DNA of 27,855 nt from positions 1 to 27,855 of the forward strand of contig JANZKD010000004.1 of NCBI GenBank assembly GCA_025061245.1, read 5' to 3'. Below the pieces are notes generated by a model. That model made no database searches. It had not been told where the DNA came from and saw only the letters and a list, made by a program, of their open reading frames with translations. Of the stretch, positions 1 to 7,787 are shown piece by piece. The position numbers and the translations under genes are program-made. This DNA comes from Candidatus Culexmicrobium profundum. GTDB lineage: Archaea > Thermoproteota > Methanomethylicia > Culexarchaeales > Culexmicrobiaceae. Numbering within the stretch: position 1 is the stretch's first letter; the number at the start of each line of letters is the position of its first letter.

Positions 1-873
1 TCCATCCCAAAAGGCGAATATTAGGCTTCTTCTAAGCTTGTCTCTGTTTTTTGCTAGGACTCTAGCTAACTCTAGCATTAATGCATTTCCACATGAATTG
101 CATGTGGCTGTTTTTCCCCAGGCTTCTAGGTGGCCTCCAATTAAAATGAATTTATCTGGCTCAATTTTTCCTTTTAGCTCTGCTGTTGGCTGTCTAGCCT
201 TAACCCATTTCCTAATATTTTCTAGTCTAATCCAAACTTTAACTTTAGATTTTTCGAGAAGCTTTTTCAGGTATTCTCCAGCGGCTCTTGAAATGTTTAT
301 TGATGGTATTTTTGGCATAAGTTTCCATTCTTCTGGTGTTGGATTGCCCCAAACCCATTTTATTGCTCCTCTGCCAATAACCTTCTTTTCTGCTGGACCC
401 CAATTCATTAGGATAAGTGCTTTTGCTTGTTTTTTCTCAGCTATTTTAGCTTTCTCTGGTCTTGGCGGGGAATAGGATAGTTCTGCTAGAATTATTTTAC
501 CTTTAACATCTTTGTCTTTATAGTCTTCTTCTCCACCTGCACCTACATAAACTAATTCTCCTTCAATTCCTTCTGGTAGAGTTGATGGACTGTGTAAGTT
601 TGGGAAACTTTCAATTACGCATTGTTCTGGACTTAAAACTTTTAATTCTGACAATACAGGGAAACTGCTGTAAATGTAGAATTCATCTATCCTTGAATTC
701 AATCCAAAATAATTTAGTTTATCGTTAATATATTGAGCAGCCTTTAACAATTGGGGTGTACCAGCTAATCTTTCTCCAACCTCTTCTACTAAGAAGAGCA
801 TGTGATTATATGCTTCTTCATATGAGAATTCATTGATTATGGTGTTTATGAGATTTTTAATAATATTCAACAC
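1..873 (-). CDS. M28-family peptidase with PA domain (N-terminal part, cut by window edge)
   Basis: The minus strand is open for 291 codons from GTG at 873 (or TTG at 870) to the window edge, with AGGAGG just upstream as ribosome site. An N-terminal helical lid is followed by a protease-associated type insert (about residues 100-220, including GELVYVGAG and VKGKIILAE) and then the start of a zinc-peptidase core, FILIGGHLEAW, and an ALMLELARVL helix. This is the order seen in carboxypeptidase Q-like M28 enzymes, which trim peptides with two metal ions. The metal site is unusual: H248 is present, but the usual HxD is HxE (E250) and the bridging aspartate of the DN(A/S)SG motif is C258 (TCNSCGN). 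No signal peptide is seen, so it is probably cytoplasmic. The remaining ligands lie beyond the window. Family is fairly sure; activity is not. Confidence 0.8.
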   Translation of the reverse strand, partial: MLNIIKNLINTIINEFSYEEAYNHMLFLVEEVGERLAGTPQLLKAAQYINDKLNYFGLNSRIDEFYIYSSFPVLSELKVLSPEQCVIESFPNLHSPSTLPEGIEGELVYVGAGGEEDYKDKDVKGKIILAELSYSPPRPEKAKIAEKKQAKALILMNWGPAEKKVIGRGAIKWVWGNPTPEEWKLMPKIPSINISRAAGEYLKKLLEKSKVKVWIRLENIRKWVKARQPTAELKGKIEPDKFILIGGHLEAWGKTATCNSCGNALMLELARVLAKNRDKLRRSLIFAFWDG

Positions 874-915
874 CAGTGCCTCCTAGCATTTACATTTAAT
901 TATTGGATTCCTAAG

Positions 916-921
916 TTTAAA
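916..921 (-). promoter_or_regulatory. Possible TATA box for the M28 peptidase gene
   Basis: TTTAAA on the minus strand lies about 45 bases before the GTG start, which would put transcription start near 892, just ahead of the AGGAGG site. The call rests on position and AT-richness only. Confidence 0.35.
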
Positions 922-971
922 TCTCATTTCTAAATGGTGTTTAAGTCTATTTATTCAGGAATGAAAACATG

Positions 972-978
972 TTTATAT
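972..978 (+). promoter_or_regulatory. TATA box for the MFS transporter gene
   Basis: TTTATAT preceded by the purine-rich GAAAAC resembles an archaeal BRE plus TATA box. Transcription would start near 1001, leaving a leader of about 45 bases that carries GGGAGAG before the start codon. It sits back to back with the M28 promoter. Confidence 0.5.
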
Positions 979-1044
979 CGAAATGAACATAAGCTTTACT
1001 CCTATTATAGTGGTTAAATATTGTTATTGCAGGGAGAGTCAGTG

Positions 1045-2217
1045 ATGACTGAGAGTAAAGGGGAGAAGCATATACCAGCAATGATGACTAGTTTCTTCTC
1101 TAATGCAATTACAAACATAAACATGTATTATAGTGGAGTGTATGCAGCTGAGGTGTTGAATTTAAATTCTCATCAGTTAGGCATTGCATCCTCAATAAGT
1201 ACAATTGTAACTCAAATATCTCAGCCAGTGTGGGGAGTTTTGAGTGATTGGAGAAATGTGCGGAAGTACTTTGCAGCTATTGGATATTTAATTATGGGGT
1301 TAATGGTTTCTATAACATTTAAGCTTCAAACATTCATGCAATATATTCTGATTACATCATTTGCATGGGCTTTTTGGGCTGGAGCATACACTTGCTGGCA
1401 GGCGCTTATAGGTGACATAACAACAAAGAGGGGAAGAGGAAAGTTTCTTGGAGCATTGGGTTTTGCGGGAAATTTAGGAGGCATGATATCATCGTTGCTT
1501 GCTGGGCAAATAATAGATCTATATGGATACGAATTACTTTCATCTTTATGTCTAGTGTTTGCAGTGTTCTCTGCAATACCACTAATTATAATGAAGGAGA
1601 AGAAGAATGGAGTGAAAGCTGCAGAGAAAAAGGGAATGAAATGGAAACTAACCATGACAAGAGAGTATAAGAGGTATTTGGCAGTAGGCATTGGATGGTG
1701 GGGAATTATGTCAATGGCATGGCCATTATTCTCGATAATGCAGATAAAGGTGTTTAATCTAACCAAAACTGAAATTGGAATACTATATTTAACTGGTAGT
1801 GCAGTGAATACAATTTTATCACCAATTTGGGGAATTGTAGCTGATAGAATTGGAAGAAAACCTTTACTGCTTATATCACCCATATTTTCTTCCTTTTGGA
1901 CCTTTGCCTATGGTTTTTCAGAAAATTATTTTCAAATATTAATTCTAAGCTTGATTGGAAATGTAGGTGGGTCAGCATTAACTACAGTTTCAAATATTTA
2001 TTTACTTGACACTATAATGCATAGGGAACAGAGAGCAACTTTAATATCAATATATAATATGGCAACTGGATTATCTCAAGCCCTCGGTCAATATATTGGA
2101 GGAGTACTTGGAAGTGCGTTGGGATTAAAAGAAACAATGATTTTAGCTGGAATTTTAAGGTTAATTTACATTGTACCGATGTTAGTATTGCCTGAAACAA
2201 TTGAGAAGAAACTATGA
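1045..2217 (+). CDS. Major facilitator superfamily transporter
   Basis: A protein of 390 residues with about twelve hydrophobic helices, the usual size for this superfamily of secondary transporters in the cytoplasmic membrane. The family loop motif between helices 2 and 3 is recognisable as GVLSDWRNVRKYF. Its second-half counterpart, GIVADRIGRKPLL, is close to consensus and marks the pseudo-repeat. ATG at 1045 is preferred because GGGAGAG lies 7-8 bases upstream; an in-frame TTG at 1021 and GTG at 1042 are alternatives. The gene stands alone with its own promoter. Substrate cannot be read from the sequence; sugar or drug exporters are common in this superfamily. Confidence 0.85.
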   Translation: MTESKGEKHIPAMMTSFFSNAITNINMYYSGVYAAEVLNLNSHQLGIASSISTIVTQISQPVWGVLSDWRNVRKYFAAIGYLIMGLMVSITFKLQTFMQYILITSFAWAFWAGAYTCWQALIGDITTKRGRGKFLGALGFAGNLGGMISSLLAGQIIDLYGYELLSSLCLVFAVFSAIPLIIMKEKKNGVKAAEKKGMKWKLTMTREYKRYLAVGIGWWGIMSMAWPLFSIMQIKVFNLTKTEIGILYLTGSAVNTILSPIWGIVADRIGRKPLLLISPIFSSFWTFAYGFSENYFQILILSLIGNVGGSALTTVSNIYLLDTIMHREQRATLISIYNMATGLSQALGQYIGGVLGSALGLKETMILAGILRLIYIVPMLVLPETIEKKL

Positions 2218-2310
2218 ACAATGAAGACTTAAACAAAATGTGATAGTTTGTGAGAAAATGTGAAATAGTTCTAGGAGGAGCTGTCAACGTTACTCTTTAG
2301 TTACACGATA

Positions 2311-2320
2311 ATTATTTAAC
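2311..2320 (+). promoter_or_regulatory. TATA-like box for the DUF4013 gene, probably leaderless
   Basis: ATTATTTAAC is centred about 27 bases before the GTG at 2343. Transcription would therefore begin at or next to the start codon, giving a leaderless message. No Shine-Dalgarno sequence precedes the gene, which agrees. Confidence 0.4.
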
Positions 2321-2342
2321 TATTCGTTAGAGTTACTTTATT

Positions 2343-3044
2343 GTGGGCGAAATGGATTTAAATGAAATTTTAAGTGAGTCTTGGAATTTTATGATGAAGC
2401 TAACTGAAGACGTTGGCAACATGATAATATTGTTTGTTTTAAACCTTATACCCATAGTGAACCTTATTGTTTGGGGTTATGGTGCTAGAATAGTTAGAAG
2501 AGGAGACTCTCTGAGTAAGCCTCCTAAAATTGAAAATTATGTTGCAGCTTTCATAGATGGATTAAAAATCGTTATTGTAGGTTTATTGTATCTTTTAATT
2601 CCATTAATCATTTTTATGGGTAGTTTTGCTTTAGTTTCTGGTGGATGGAGAGCTCTATTTTCACCAATGGCCTTTATAAACTTAATGTTAAGCGGAATTG
2701 GAATTGTAGGCGTTGCTTTTTCAGTTATACTAGGCTTTCTATTTCTAATCATTGGAGCTATGGGAATAATTTATATGGTTAAAAGCAATGATCTTTCAAG
2801 GGCTTTTGCTGTTTCAGAAATCTTAGATTTGATAGAGGAAACAGGGTGGAGCAAGTATCTTGGCTGGCTTATAATTATGTTTATTTTAGGAGTAGTAATT
2901 GTGATTATAGGCAATGTGATACCTGTCAGTGGCGCTAGATGGATTATACTAAGTCTTTTCGGTGTATTTTATATAACTCTACTAGCTAGAAGCGCTCATC
3001 ACATTTATCCTCGAAAGAAGCACGTAGAGGAAGTTGAAAAATAG
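2343..3044 (+). CDS. DUF4013 family membrane protein
   Basis: A protein of 233 residues with about six hydrophobic segments and a basic, soluble tail ending HHIYPRKKHVEEVEK. The N-terminal layout fits DUF4013 proteins of archaea: a charged amphipathic stretch, a helix, then WGYGARIVRRG before a polar loop rich in proline. Function of that family is unknown. GTG at 2343 is in frame and matches a leaderless start; ATG at 2352 would remove only three residues. Single gene between an MFS transporter and a CPBP protease, with no operon partner. Confidence 0.7.
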   Translation: MGEMDLNEILSESWNFMMKLTEDVGNMIILFVLNLIPIVNLIVWGYGARIVRRGDSLSKPPKIENYVAAFIDGLKIVIVGLLYLLIPLIIFMGSFALVSGGWRALFSPMAFINLMLSGIGIVGVAFSVILGFLFLIIGAMGIIYMVKSNDLSRAFAVSEILDLIEETGWSKYLGWLIIMFILGVVIVIIGNVIPVSGARWIILSLFGVFYITLLARSAHHIYPRKKHVEEVEK

Positions 3045-3131
3045 CTAATAGTCAGTGTTAATAGTGACATCAATCATTAATTGTAAATGATAGGAGATTT
3101 AATTTATTCAAATATAACTAAGCGAGATCTA

Positions 3132-3902
3132 TTATCCCTTCTTCATCATTATTGACTGAAGAATCAATCCTATTAAGTCTCCAGTGAAATGTGAAATTAT
3201 AACAACAGTTAATGATCCTGTTAAATAGTAAATTAACCCAAATACTATTCCTCCAATAAACGGCAAGATTGCATTGAATATTCCTTGATATAGATGGGGA
3301 AGGAAGAAGAGGAATGTTTGCACAATTAATGCAATAACTGGACTTGTTATTGTTAGGAGAGAACCTAGCAGATAGGCGCGGAAGATTATTTCTTCAAAGA
3401 TTGCAGCTTTTAGTGAGGCTATTAGTAATAGTGTAAAAGCTTTTCTTCTCGATTTCGGTAGTGAGATAAATATTAACTTTTTAACTTTCTCTTCTCTTTC
3501 AGATTTATATTCAGGTAGAAGTTTCCTTTGAATTATTGGAATGAACATGCCCACGGGGAAATATATGATAAATAGTAGGACGCCAGCGATTAAACCTAGA
3601 AGAAAATGGTAGCATGAAATATGTAGGCGGTTTAGACCAAAAATTGTTGCAAGGTTGGTTCCCAATGGGAGATTTAGGATTGCAAGTACTAGAAGCATTA
3701 TTATTGTTTCGATTGTGGATATACCCAACAACTTATAAAATGAAGGCGGACTCGTATATTTAGGGGAAAATCTAGGGTCTATCTTATATGCTAGGAGAAA
3801 ATAGAAGGCATATGCAACTAAAAAGATGAGCAGATGGTGAATATCTTGCATATTCACCACGTTAACAGATATTGACAAATTGTGCTTATTAATTCTATTC
3901 AT
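3132..3902 (-). CDS. CPBP-family intramembrane metalloprotease (CAAX protease/Abi type)
   Basis: Up to 256 residues with seven or eight hydrophobic helices. The three signature motifs of CPBP glutamic/metal proteases are present: EExxxR (E170, E171, R175), a conserved histidine H203 in FLFFLPH, and HxxxD (H238, D242). This family cuts substrates inside the membrane, as in Rce1 processing of prenylated proteins, and has bacteriocin-immunity relatives. Start is uncertain. ATG at 3902 gives the longest form, but a TATA box at 3909-3920 places transcription start near 3887, inside that reading frame. ATG at 3851 (residue 18), preceded by GGTGA, is then the likelier start and gives 239 residues with the first helix immediately after. 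Target protein unknown. Confidence 0.85.
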   Translation of the reverse strand: MNRINKHNLSISVNVVNMQDIHHLLIFLVAYAFYFLLAYKIDPRFSPKYTSPPSFYKLLGISTIETIIMLLVLAILNLPLGTNLATIFGLNRLHISCYHFLLGLIAGVLLFIIYFPVGMFIPIIQRKLLPEYKSEREEKVKKLIFISLPKSRRKAFTLLLIASLKAAIFEEIIFRAYLLGSLLTITSPVIALIVQTFLFFLPHLYQGIFNAILPFIGGIVFGLIYYLTGSLTVVIISHFTGDLIGLILQSIMMKKG

Positions 3903-3908
3903 TAAACA

Positions 3909-3920
3909 TTTTATTTATAG
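3909..3920 (-). promoter_or_regulatory. TATA box for the CPBP protease gene
   Basis: CTATAAATAAAA on the minus strand is a strong archaeal box. Its position relative to the two possible starts argues for the downstream ATG at 3851. Confidence 0.5.
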
Positions 3921-4057
3921 AGAAACTTTCCTATTAATCAACAACTAGTAAAAATTTAGAGATTAGAATTAGCTAGTGTTATTATATGCTTAACCTATAT
4001 TTATTTAGAGTAGCCTTTTAACTTTGATGTTAAACTTATAAGGGAAGTGTCGAGAAA

Positions 4058-5497
4058 TTGGAGGAAAAAGAATGGAGGAAGCTGGGTTTTATTAATGAGA
4101 AAATAATGAAGCTCACCTTGACTATTCTTACATTTGTAATTTTTATCTGGGTTGCAGCTACCTCAGCTATGCAAGGGAAAATTCTCGGTGTCGTCTTACT
4201 TGCCTTGATTCTTTGGAGTCTTTATCCTCAATATCATTTCTTCTCATCAATATTCATTATCCTTCTACTTTCTCTGTTTGGAATCTCCTTTAACTTGAAT
4301 GAATTTATAAATGCCCTTTTTTTGACTTATGGAAGAAGTGGGCTTTGGATAATTATTTCAGGATTTATTCTTTCAGAAGGAATGGAAGTTTCGGGTTTAG
4401 CTAGAAGAATAGCTCTTAAAATTGTAACTAGTCTGGGGGGTGATCCAGCTAAAATTATTTTAGCTGTTGCTCTTGCAAATTTAGCGGTGGCACCATTATC
4501 TCCATCTACTACAGCGAAGGCATTTCTATTGCTTCCAATATGTATGGGGCTTGTAAAAGCCTTTGGAGTAGAGAAGGGAAAAAGCAATTATGGCGCTGGT
4601 GTAATGATTATGGCTATGGCTGCAAACAATATTTGTTCAACTGGTTTTCTTACGGCCACTGTTCCTAATCCTATTTCAGCTAGTTACATTGAAGATGCGG
4701 CAGGTATTAGCTTAAGCTGGTTTGAATGGCTTAGAATGGCTCTACCTCTTACTTTAATTCTCCTTATTTTCTCTTGGCTTGTTTGTAAGTGGATGTTTAA
4801 ACCTGAAGTCAAAAAATCTTCTGAAGCCTTGAAGAATATTTGGGACATGGAAAAGAGAATGGGAGTAATTAGTCGGAAAGAAATTTTAGTTGCCCTTCTA
4901 TTTTCTATTTCTCTTACTTTATGGATTACGGAGAAAATTCATGGCTTAAATTCTGGACTTTTAAGTTTGGCTCTTTCCCTTCTCTTATTCCTACCTGGGA
5001 TTGAAGTTATTAGAGTGAGGGGATTCGCGGGAGAAGTGCCTTGGGGTTCAATCACACTATTTGCAGCGAGCATGCTTCTTGCAAAAAGTGTTAGTTATTG
5101 GAAGGCATTAGATCCTGTAGCTTACAGTATATTTGAATCTCTTAGTCTTCATCGTTTGCCTCCATTATTATTTCTGATCCTTGTAATCATAGTTTGCATG
5201 TTTATCCATGTTATTTTTACTTCCACAACAGTGTATGCTACAGTTATGATTCCATTGTCAATATCTTTGGCGAAATTACAAATGCTTCCAGTACAGATGA
5301 TAGCTATACCTGTTGCCTTCTTGACTCCTATTGCTCTTATTCTTCCAGTAAATACTATTCCAAATCTTGTTTTCTATTCTTCAGGGTATTTTACTCAGAA
5401 GCAAATGATTACTTATGGGCTTATTGTTAGTCTTATGTCAGCATTTCTTATAATCTTAATAGGATTACCTTATTGGCTTAGCATTGGTCTTATTTGA
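4058..5497 (+). CDS. DASS/SLC13-type divalent anion permease
   Basis: A polytopic membrane protein of 479 residues with roughly 11-13 helices. Two halves carry related polar hairpin motifs typical of the divalent anion:sodium symporter family: APLSPSTTAKAFLLLP with STGFLTATVPNP in the first half, and IFTSTTVYATVMIPLS with LPVNTIPNLVFYSSG in the second. Members carry dicarboxylates, sulfate or phosphate using a cation gradient. The start is taken as TTG at 4058, about 22 bases after TTATAAG, so the message may be leaderless; the next in-frame ATG is at codon 17. Substrate is unknown. Arsenite/Na+:H+ antiporter relatives in the same ion-transporter superfamily are the main alternative. Confidence 0.75.
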   Translation: MEEKEWRKLGFINEKIMKLTLTILTFVIFIWVAATSAMQGKILGVVLLALILWSLYPQYHFFSSIFIILLLSLFGISFNLNEFINALFLTYGRSGLWIIISGFILSEGMEVSGLARRIALKIVTSLGGDPAKIILAVALANLAVAPLSPSTTAKAFLLLPICMGLVKAFGVEKGKSNYGAGVMIMAMAANNICSTGFLTATVPNPISASYIEDAAGISLSWFEWLRMALPLTLILLIFSWLVCKWMFKPEVKKSSEALKNIWDMEKRMGVISRKEILVALLFSISLTLWITEKIHGLNSGLLSLALSLLLFLPGIEVIRVRGFAGEVPWGSITLFAASMLLAKSVSYWKALDPVAYSIFESLSLHRLPPLLFLILVIIVCMFIHVIFTSTTVYATVMIPLSISLAKLQMLPVQMIAIPVAFLTPIALILPVNTIPNLVFYSSGYFTQKQMITYGLIVSLMSAFLIILIGLPYWLSIGLI

Positions 5498-5565
5498 CGT
5501 CAATAAACAATAATGAAATTACTTAGTAATAGAACATCACTAGTATTATTTGAGGAGAATGGTGG

Positions 5566-5769
5566 ATGTTTTATGATTTGTTTATTATTTGTGTGGATGA
5601 CCATCAAAATGCATTGATAAGCAGTATAATTTTCGCTATGGGAGCCAAGCGGGTAGGCAAACGTGTTGCAGTATTCTTTGTTCAAGGACCTTTAGCAACA
5701 CTGGCTGAAGGAAAATTTGAGTGGGCTGAGGAATTAAGAGGTTATGCTGAGAAGATTGAGAAAATTTGA
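5566..5769 (+). CDS. DsrE/DsrF-like protein, N-terminal half (frame-split)
   Basis: Residues 5-50 (DLFIICVDDHQNALISS, then MGAKRVGKRVAVFFVQG) match the first strand, helix and second strand of the DsrE-like sulfur-relay/peroxiredoxin-like fold, proteins of about 110-130 residues that often handle persulfide sulfur. The frame ends at TGA 5767-5769, where the fold is only half built. The other half follows at once in the -1 frame. GGAG at 5554-5557 lies 8 bases before the ATG, so initiation looks real. Adding one A to the run at 5761-5764 would fuse both parts into a normal-sized protein of about 133 residues. It may be a damaged gene, a sequencing error in a homopolymer, or a truly split gene. 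Confidence 0.6.
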   Translation: MFYDLFIICVDDHQNALISSIIFAMGAKRVGKRVAVFFVQGPLATLAEGKFEWAEELRGYAEKIEKI

Positions 5770-5966
5770 AGCAGAGGAAGCTGTCTGCCAATCCCTTAGA
5801 GTTACTTAAGGTTGCTAGTAGGATTGGAGTTGACTTAATTGGTTGCGGAGCATGGGCTAGACTTTTAGGAGTTACAGATAAACTTCCCTCAGAAATAAGG
5901 ATTGAAAATCCAGCTGAATGCTTGATGAATGCATTAGAAGCAAAGAAAATTATAACTATCGCATAA
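5766..5966 (+). CDS. DsrE/DsrF-like protein, C-terminal half (frame-split)
   Basis: A stretch of 66 residues carrying the second half of the DsrE-like fold: SANPLELLKVASRIGVDLIGCG, then ARLLGVTDKLP and a last strand ending KKIITIA. The single cysteine in LIGCG sits where many family members have their reactive cysteine. Its TTG overlaps the upstream TGA (TTGA), so translational coupling is possible, but no clear ribosome site is present. A half-fold made on its own would be odd unless the two pieces assemble. Confidence 0.55.
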   Translation: MKQRKLSANPLELLKVASRIGVDLIGCGAWARLLGVTDKLPSEIRIENPAECLMNALEAKKIITIA

Positions 5967-6055
5967 GATGCGGCTTCCTAACAATGATCTAAGTGCTTCC
6001 ATCTCTCCTCTTTCTTTTGTTATAAAAACAAGCGCAGTCTATCTGTTTAAAGGAA

Positions 6056-6066
6056 GGTTTATATGC
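6056..6066 (+). promoter_or_regulatory. Orphan promoter-like element in the gap before TFB
   Basis: GGTTTATATGC preceded by AAAGGAA is one of the better BRE/TATA matches here, with expected start near 6087. No open frame follows for 140 bases. It could drive a small RNA or a longer TFB leader. The gap 5967-6230 otherwise shows only the hairpin at 6139-6170. Confidence 0.4.
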
Positions 6067-6138
6067 TTTGCCCCCTATCTATAATAGGCTAGATTCCAGG
6101 TAAATAACTCATTATTTAGGATAGTATGACATATGAAT

Positions 6139-6170
6139 TTCCAGATTAAGATGATTTTGTCCTTCTGGAA
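6139..6170 (+). other. Hairpin upstream of TFB
   Basis: TTCCAGA (6139-6145) and TCTGGAA (6164-6170) form a seven-base stem around an 18-base loop, followed directly by TTTTG. It may end a short transcript from the promoter at 6056 or serve as an operator just ahead of the TFB promoter. Stem length is modest. Confidence 0.35.
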
Positions 6171-6188
6171 TTTTGAGCTGTAAAATTG

Positions 6189-6198
6189 TATATTTTAT
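6189..6198 (+). promoter_or_regulatory. TATA box of the TFB gene
   Basis: TATATTTTAT is centred about 26 bases before 6219, giving a leader of roughly 12 bases with GGTGGAG ahead of ATG 6231. This supports 6231 over the in-frame TTG at 6219. Confidence 0.5.
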
Positions 6199-6230
6199 GG
6201 AGTTGAAGTTGCTCTTTATTGTGGTGGAGA

Positions 6231-7199
6231 ATGAGTGTGAGTAGAATTATGAGATTGGTAAATGGGGAAAATGGAGATAGCCATAAGGTTCAGATCATAA
6301 AGGAATGTCCAGAATGTGGTAGTACTAACATTATAAGAGATTACAAAAGAGGAGAACTGGTTTGTGCTGATTGCGGATTGGTTGTAACCGAGAAAATCAT
6401 AGATGAGAGGCCGGAGTGGAGAGCATTTACTAAAGAAGAGAAGTGGAAAAAACGGAGAATTGGCCCACCAATTACATCTACAATACATGATAAGGGATTG
6501 TCAACAGTTATCGATTGGAGGGGTAGAGATGCTCATGGTAAAAAATTGAAGTTCAAAAAGAGAATGGAGATTATTAGATGGAGAAAATGGCAGATGAGAA
6601 CTAGGATCTATAGTTCTCTGGATAGGAATTTAGCTCAGGCGATGGGGGAACTTGATAGAATAGGTGCACAGTTAGGGTTGCCTAGAAATGTAAGAGAGGA
6701 GGCAGCTACAATTTATAGGAAAAGTGTGGAGAAAGGACTTGTCAGAGGGAGAAGCATAGAGGCAGTTATGGCTGCATCAATCTATGCTGCATGTAGAATA
6801 AAGAAAATACCCAGGACAATAGATGAAATAGCCAGATTTACTAGGTCTAAGAGAAAGGATATAGCTAGATGTTATAGGCTGTTGTTAAGAAAAGTTGACG
6901 TTAAGGTTCCATTAGTAAATGCAGAAGAGTATATACCTAGAATTGCTAGTGATTTAGGATTAAGTGGAAAAGTACAGGGAAGAGCAGTGGAAATTTTGAG
7001 AGCAGCTAAAGTTGCTCAACTAACTGCAGGAAAAGATCCATCAGGACTAGCTGCAGCTTCATTATATATTGCAACATTACTGGAGAATGAAAGAAGAACA
7101 CAAAAGGAAATAGCCAATGCGGCAAAAGTAACTGAAGTAACCATAAGGAATAGGTATAAAGATCTTGTGAGAAAATTGAATATCAAGTTGCCATCATAG
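6231..7199 (+). CDS. tfb: Transcription initiation factor B (TFB)
   Basis: A basal transcription factor of 322 residues, the normal size for archaeal TFB. It bridges TBP on the TATA box and RNA polymerase. The N-terminal zinc ribbon has CPEC (C26, C29) and CADC (C45, C48). Next comes the charged B-reader/linker (about 60-115, with ERPEWRAF, the usual TFB block). Two cyclin-like repeats follow, about 120-210 (with RSIEAVMAASIYAACR) and 215-318 (KDPSGLAAASLYIA). The last part (KEIANAAKVTEVTIRNRY) is the helix-turn-helix that contacts BRE. ATG 6231 with GGTGGAG upstream fits the TATA box. Whether the genome holds other TFB copies cannot be seen here. Confidence 0.97.
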   Translation: MSVSRIMRLVNGENGDSHKVQIIKECPECGSTNIIRDYKRGELVCADCGLVVTEKIIDERPEWRAFTKEEKWKKRRIGPPITSTIHDKGLSTVIDWRGRDAHGKKLKFKKRMEIIRWRKWQMRTRIYSSLDRNLAQAMGELDRIGAQLGLPRNVREEAATIYRKSVEKGLVRGRSIEAVMAASIYAACRIKKIPRTIDEIARFTRSKRKDIARCYRLLLRKVDVKVPLVNAEEYIPRIASDLGLSGKVQGRAVEILRAAKVAQLTAGKDPSGLAAASLYIATLLENERRTQKEIANAAKVTEVTIRNRYKDLVRKLNIKLPS

Positions 7200-7251
7200 C
7201 GATGAGAAAACATTTAATAGTTTTTGCTTAAGAGGAGATTGGGGAATTCTA

Positions 7252-7671
7252 TTGAAGGAAAAGTTTACGATATTTTACGAAGAAGATGCATCGCAAATAA
7301 AGAGGAGGAGACATGTAAGAGATTTGGCTTCAACCATTATCTTGCTTGTATTGGAGCTTTTGGGATTAATTTTATTTGTATATATATTTGGATGGATAGC
7401 AGTAATTCCTTATATGCTTGCTCAACTTACATTTATGCCTTATCCAGTTATTAGAACACCTAATAAGTATTCAATTGCTGATCGCGGCATAATAGTTGAT
7501 GAGAAACATGTTATTCCATATAGTAGGATTAGAAAAATTGAAATTCAAAAGAGAATTAATGCTGTTTCACTCAAGGATCGCTTCGGAAAGGAGTTTTTGA
7601 GACTGTATAGCAAGAATCCTGAGGAAGTTGAAAAAATTATAGATAAATGTTGGAAAATGGTTAAAAAATAA
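7252..7671 (+). CDS. Small membrane protein with bacterial-type PH domain
   Basis: A protein of 139 residues. A basic N-terminus (KRRRHVRD) precedes two closely spaced helices (about 24-66). A soluble beta-rich domain follows with NKYSIADRGIIVDEKHVIPY and a closing helix, the pattern of bPH (YdbT/DUF304-like) domains that sit at the membrane face. Start is TTG at 7252 with GGGG/GGAG 7-15 bases upstream. It lies 52 bases after TFB and may share its transcript, though no functional link is evident. Role unknown. Confidence 0.6.
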   Translation: MKEKFTIFYEEDASQIKRRRHVRDLASTIILLVLELLGLILFVYIFGWIAVIPYMLAQLTFMPYPVIRTPNKYSIADRGIIVDEKHVIPYSRIRKIEIQKRINAVSLKDRFGKEFLRLYSKNPEEVEKIIDKCWKMVKK

Positions 7672-7738
7672 TTAGAATTAGAAAAAATAAGAGATAGAAA
7701 TGTTACTAAAATAATAGTTATTATTTACAAAATGGTAA

Positions 7739-7748
7739 TTTATAAATA
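7739..7748 (+). promoter_or_regulatory. TATA box of the DUF6754 operon
   Basis: TTTATAAATA is a near-ideal archaeal box. Start would be near 7769, leaving a 19-base leader containing GAGGG before TTG 7788. It separates this operon from the PH-domain gene. Confidence 0.6.
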
Positions 7749-7787
7749 CAATATAATCGACAAGAAATAAGAATTGAGGGAATAACA

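Noticed and set aside
38..475. Plus-strand open frame of 145 codons
   Set aside because: It lies opposite the M28 peptidase frame, has no ribosome site and no family resemblance, while the minus strand reads as a recognisable protein.
1326..1883. Minus-strand open frame of 185 codons inside the MFS gene
   Set aside because: Antisense shadow of a clear transporter; its sequence has no domain pattern.
5758..5769. Programmed -1 slippage heptamer in the DsrE-like gene
   Set aside because: In the reading frame the codons are AAA-ATT, so the slipped pairing on GAA-AAT would mismatch; it is not a standard X XXY YYZ site. An indel or split gene is likelier.
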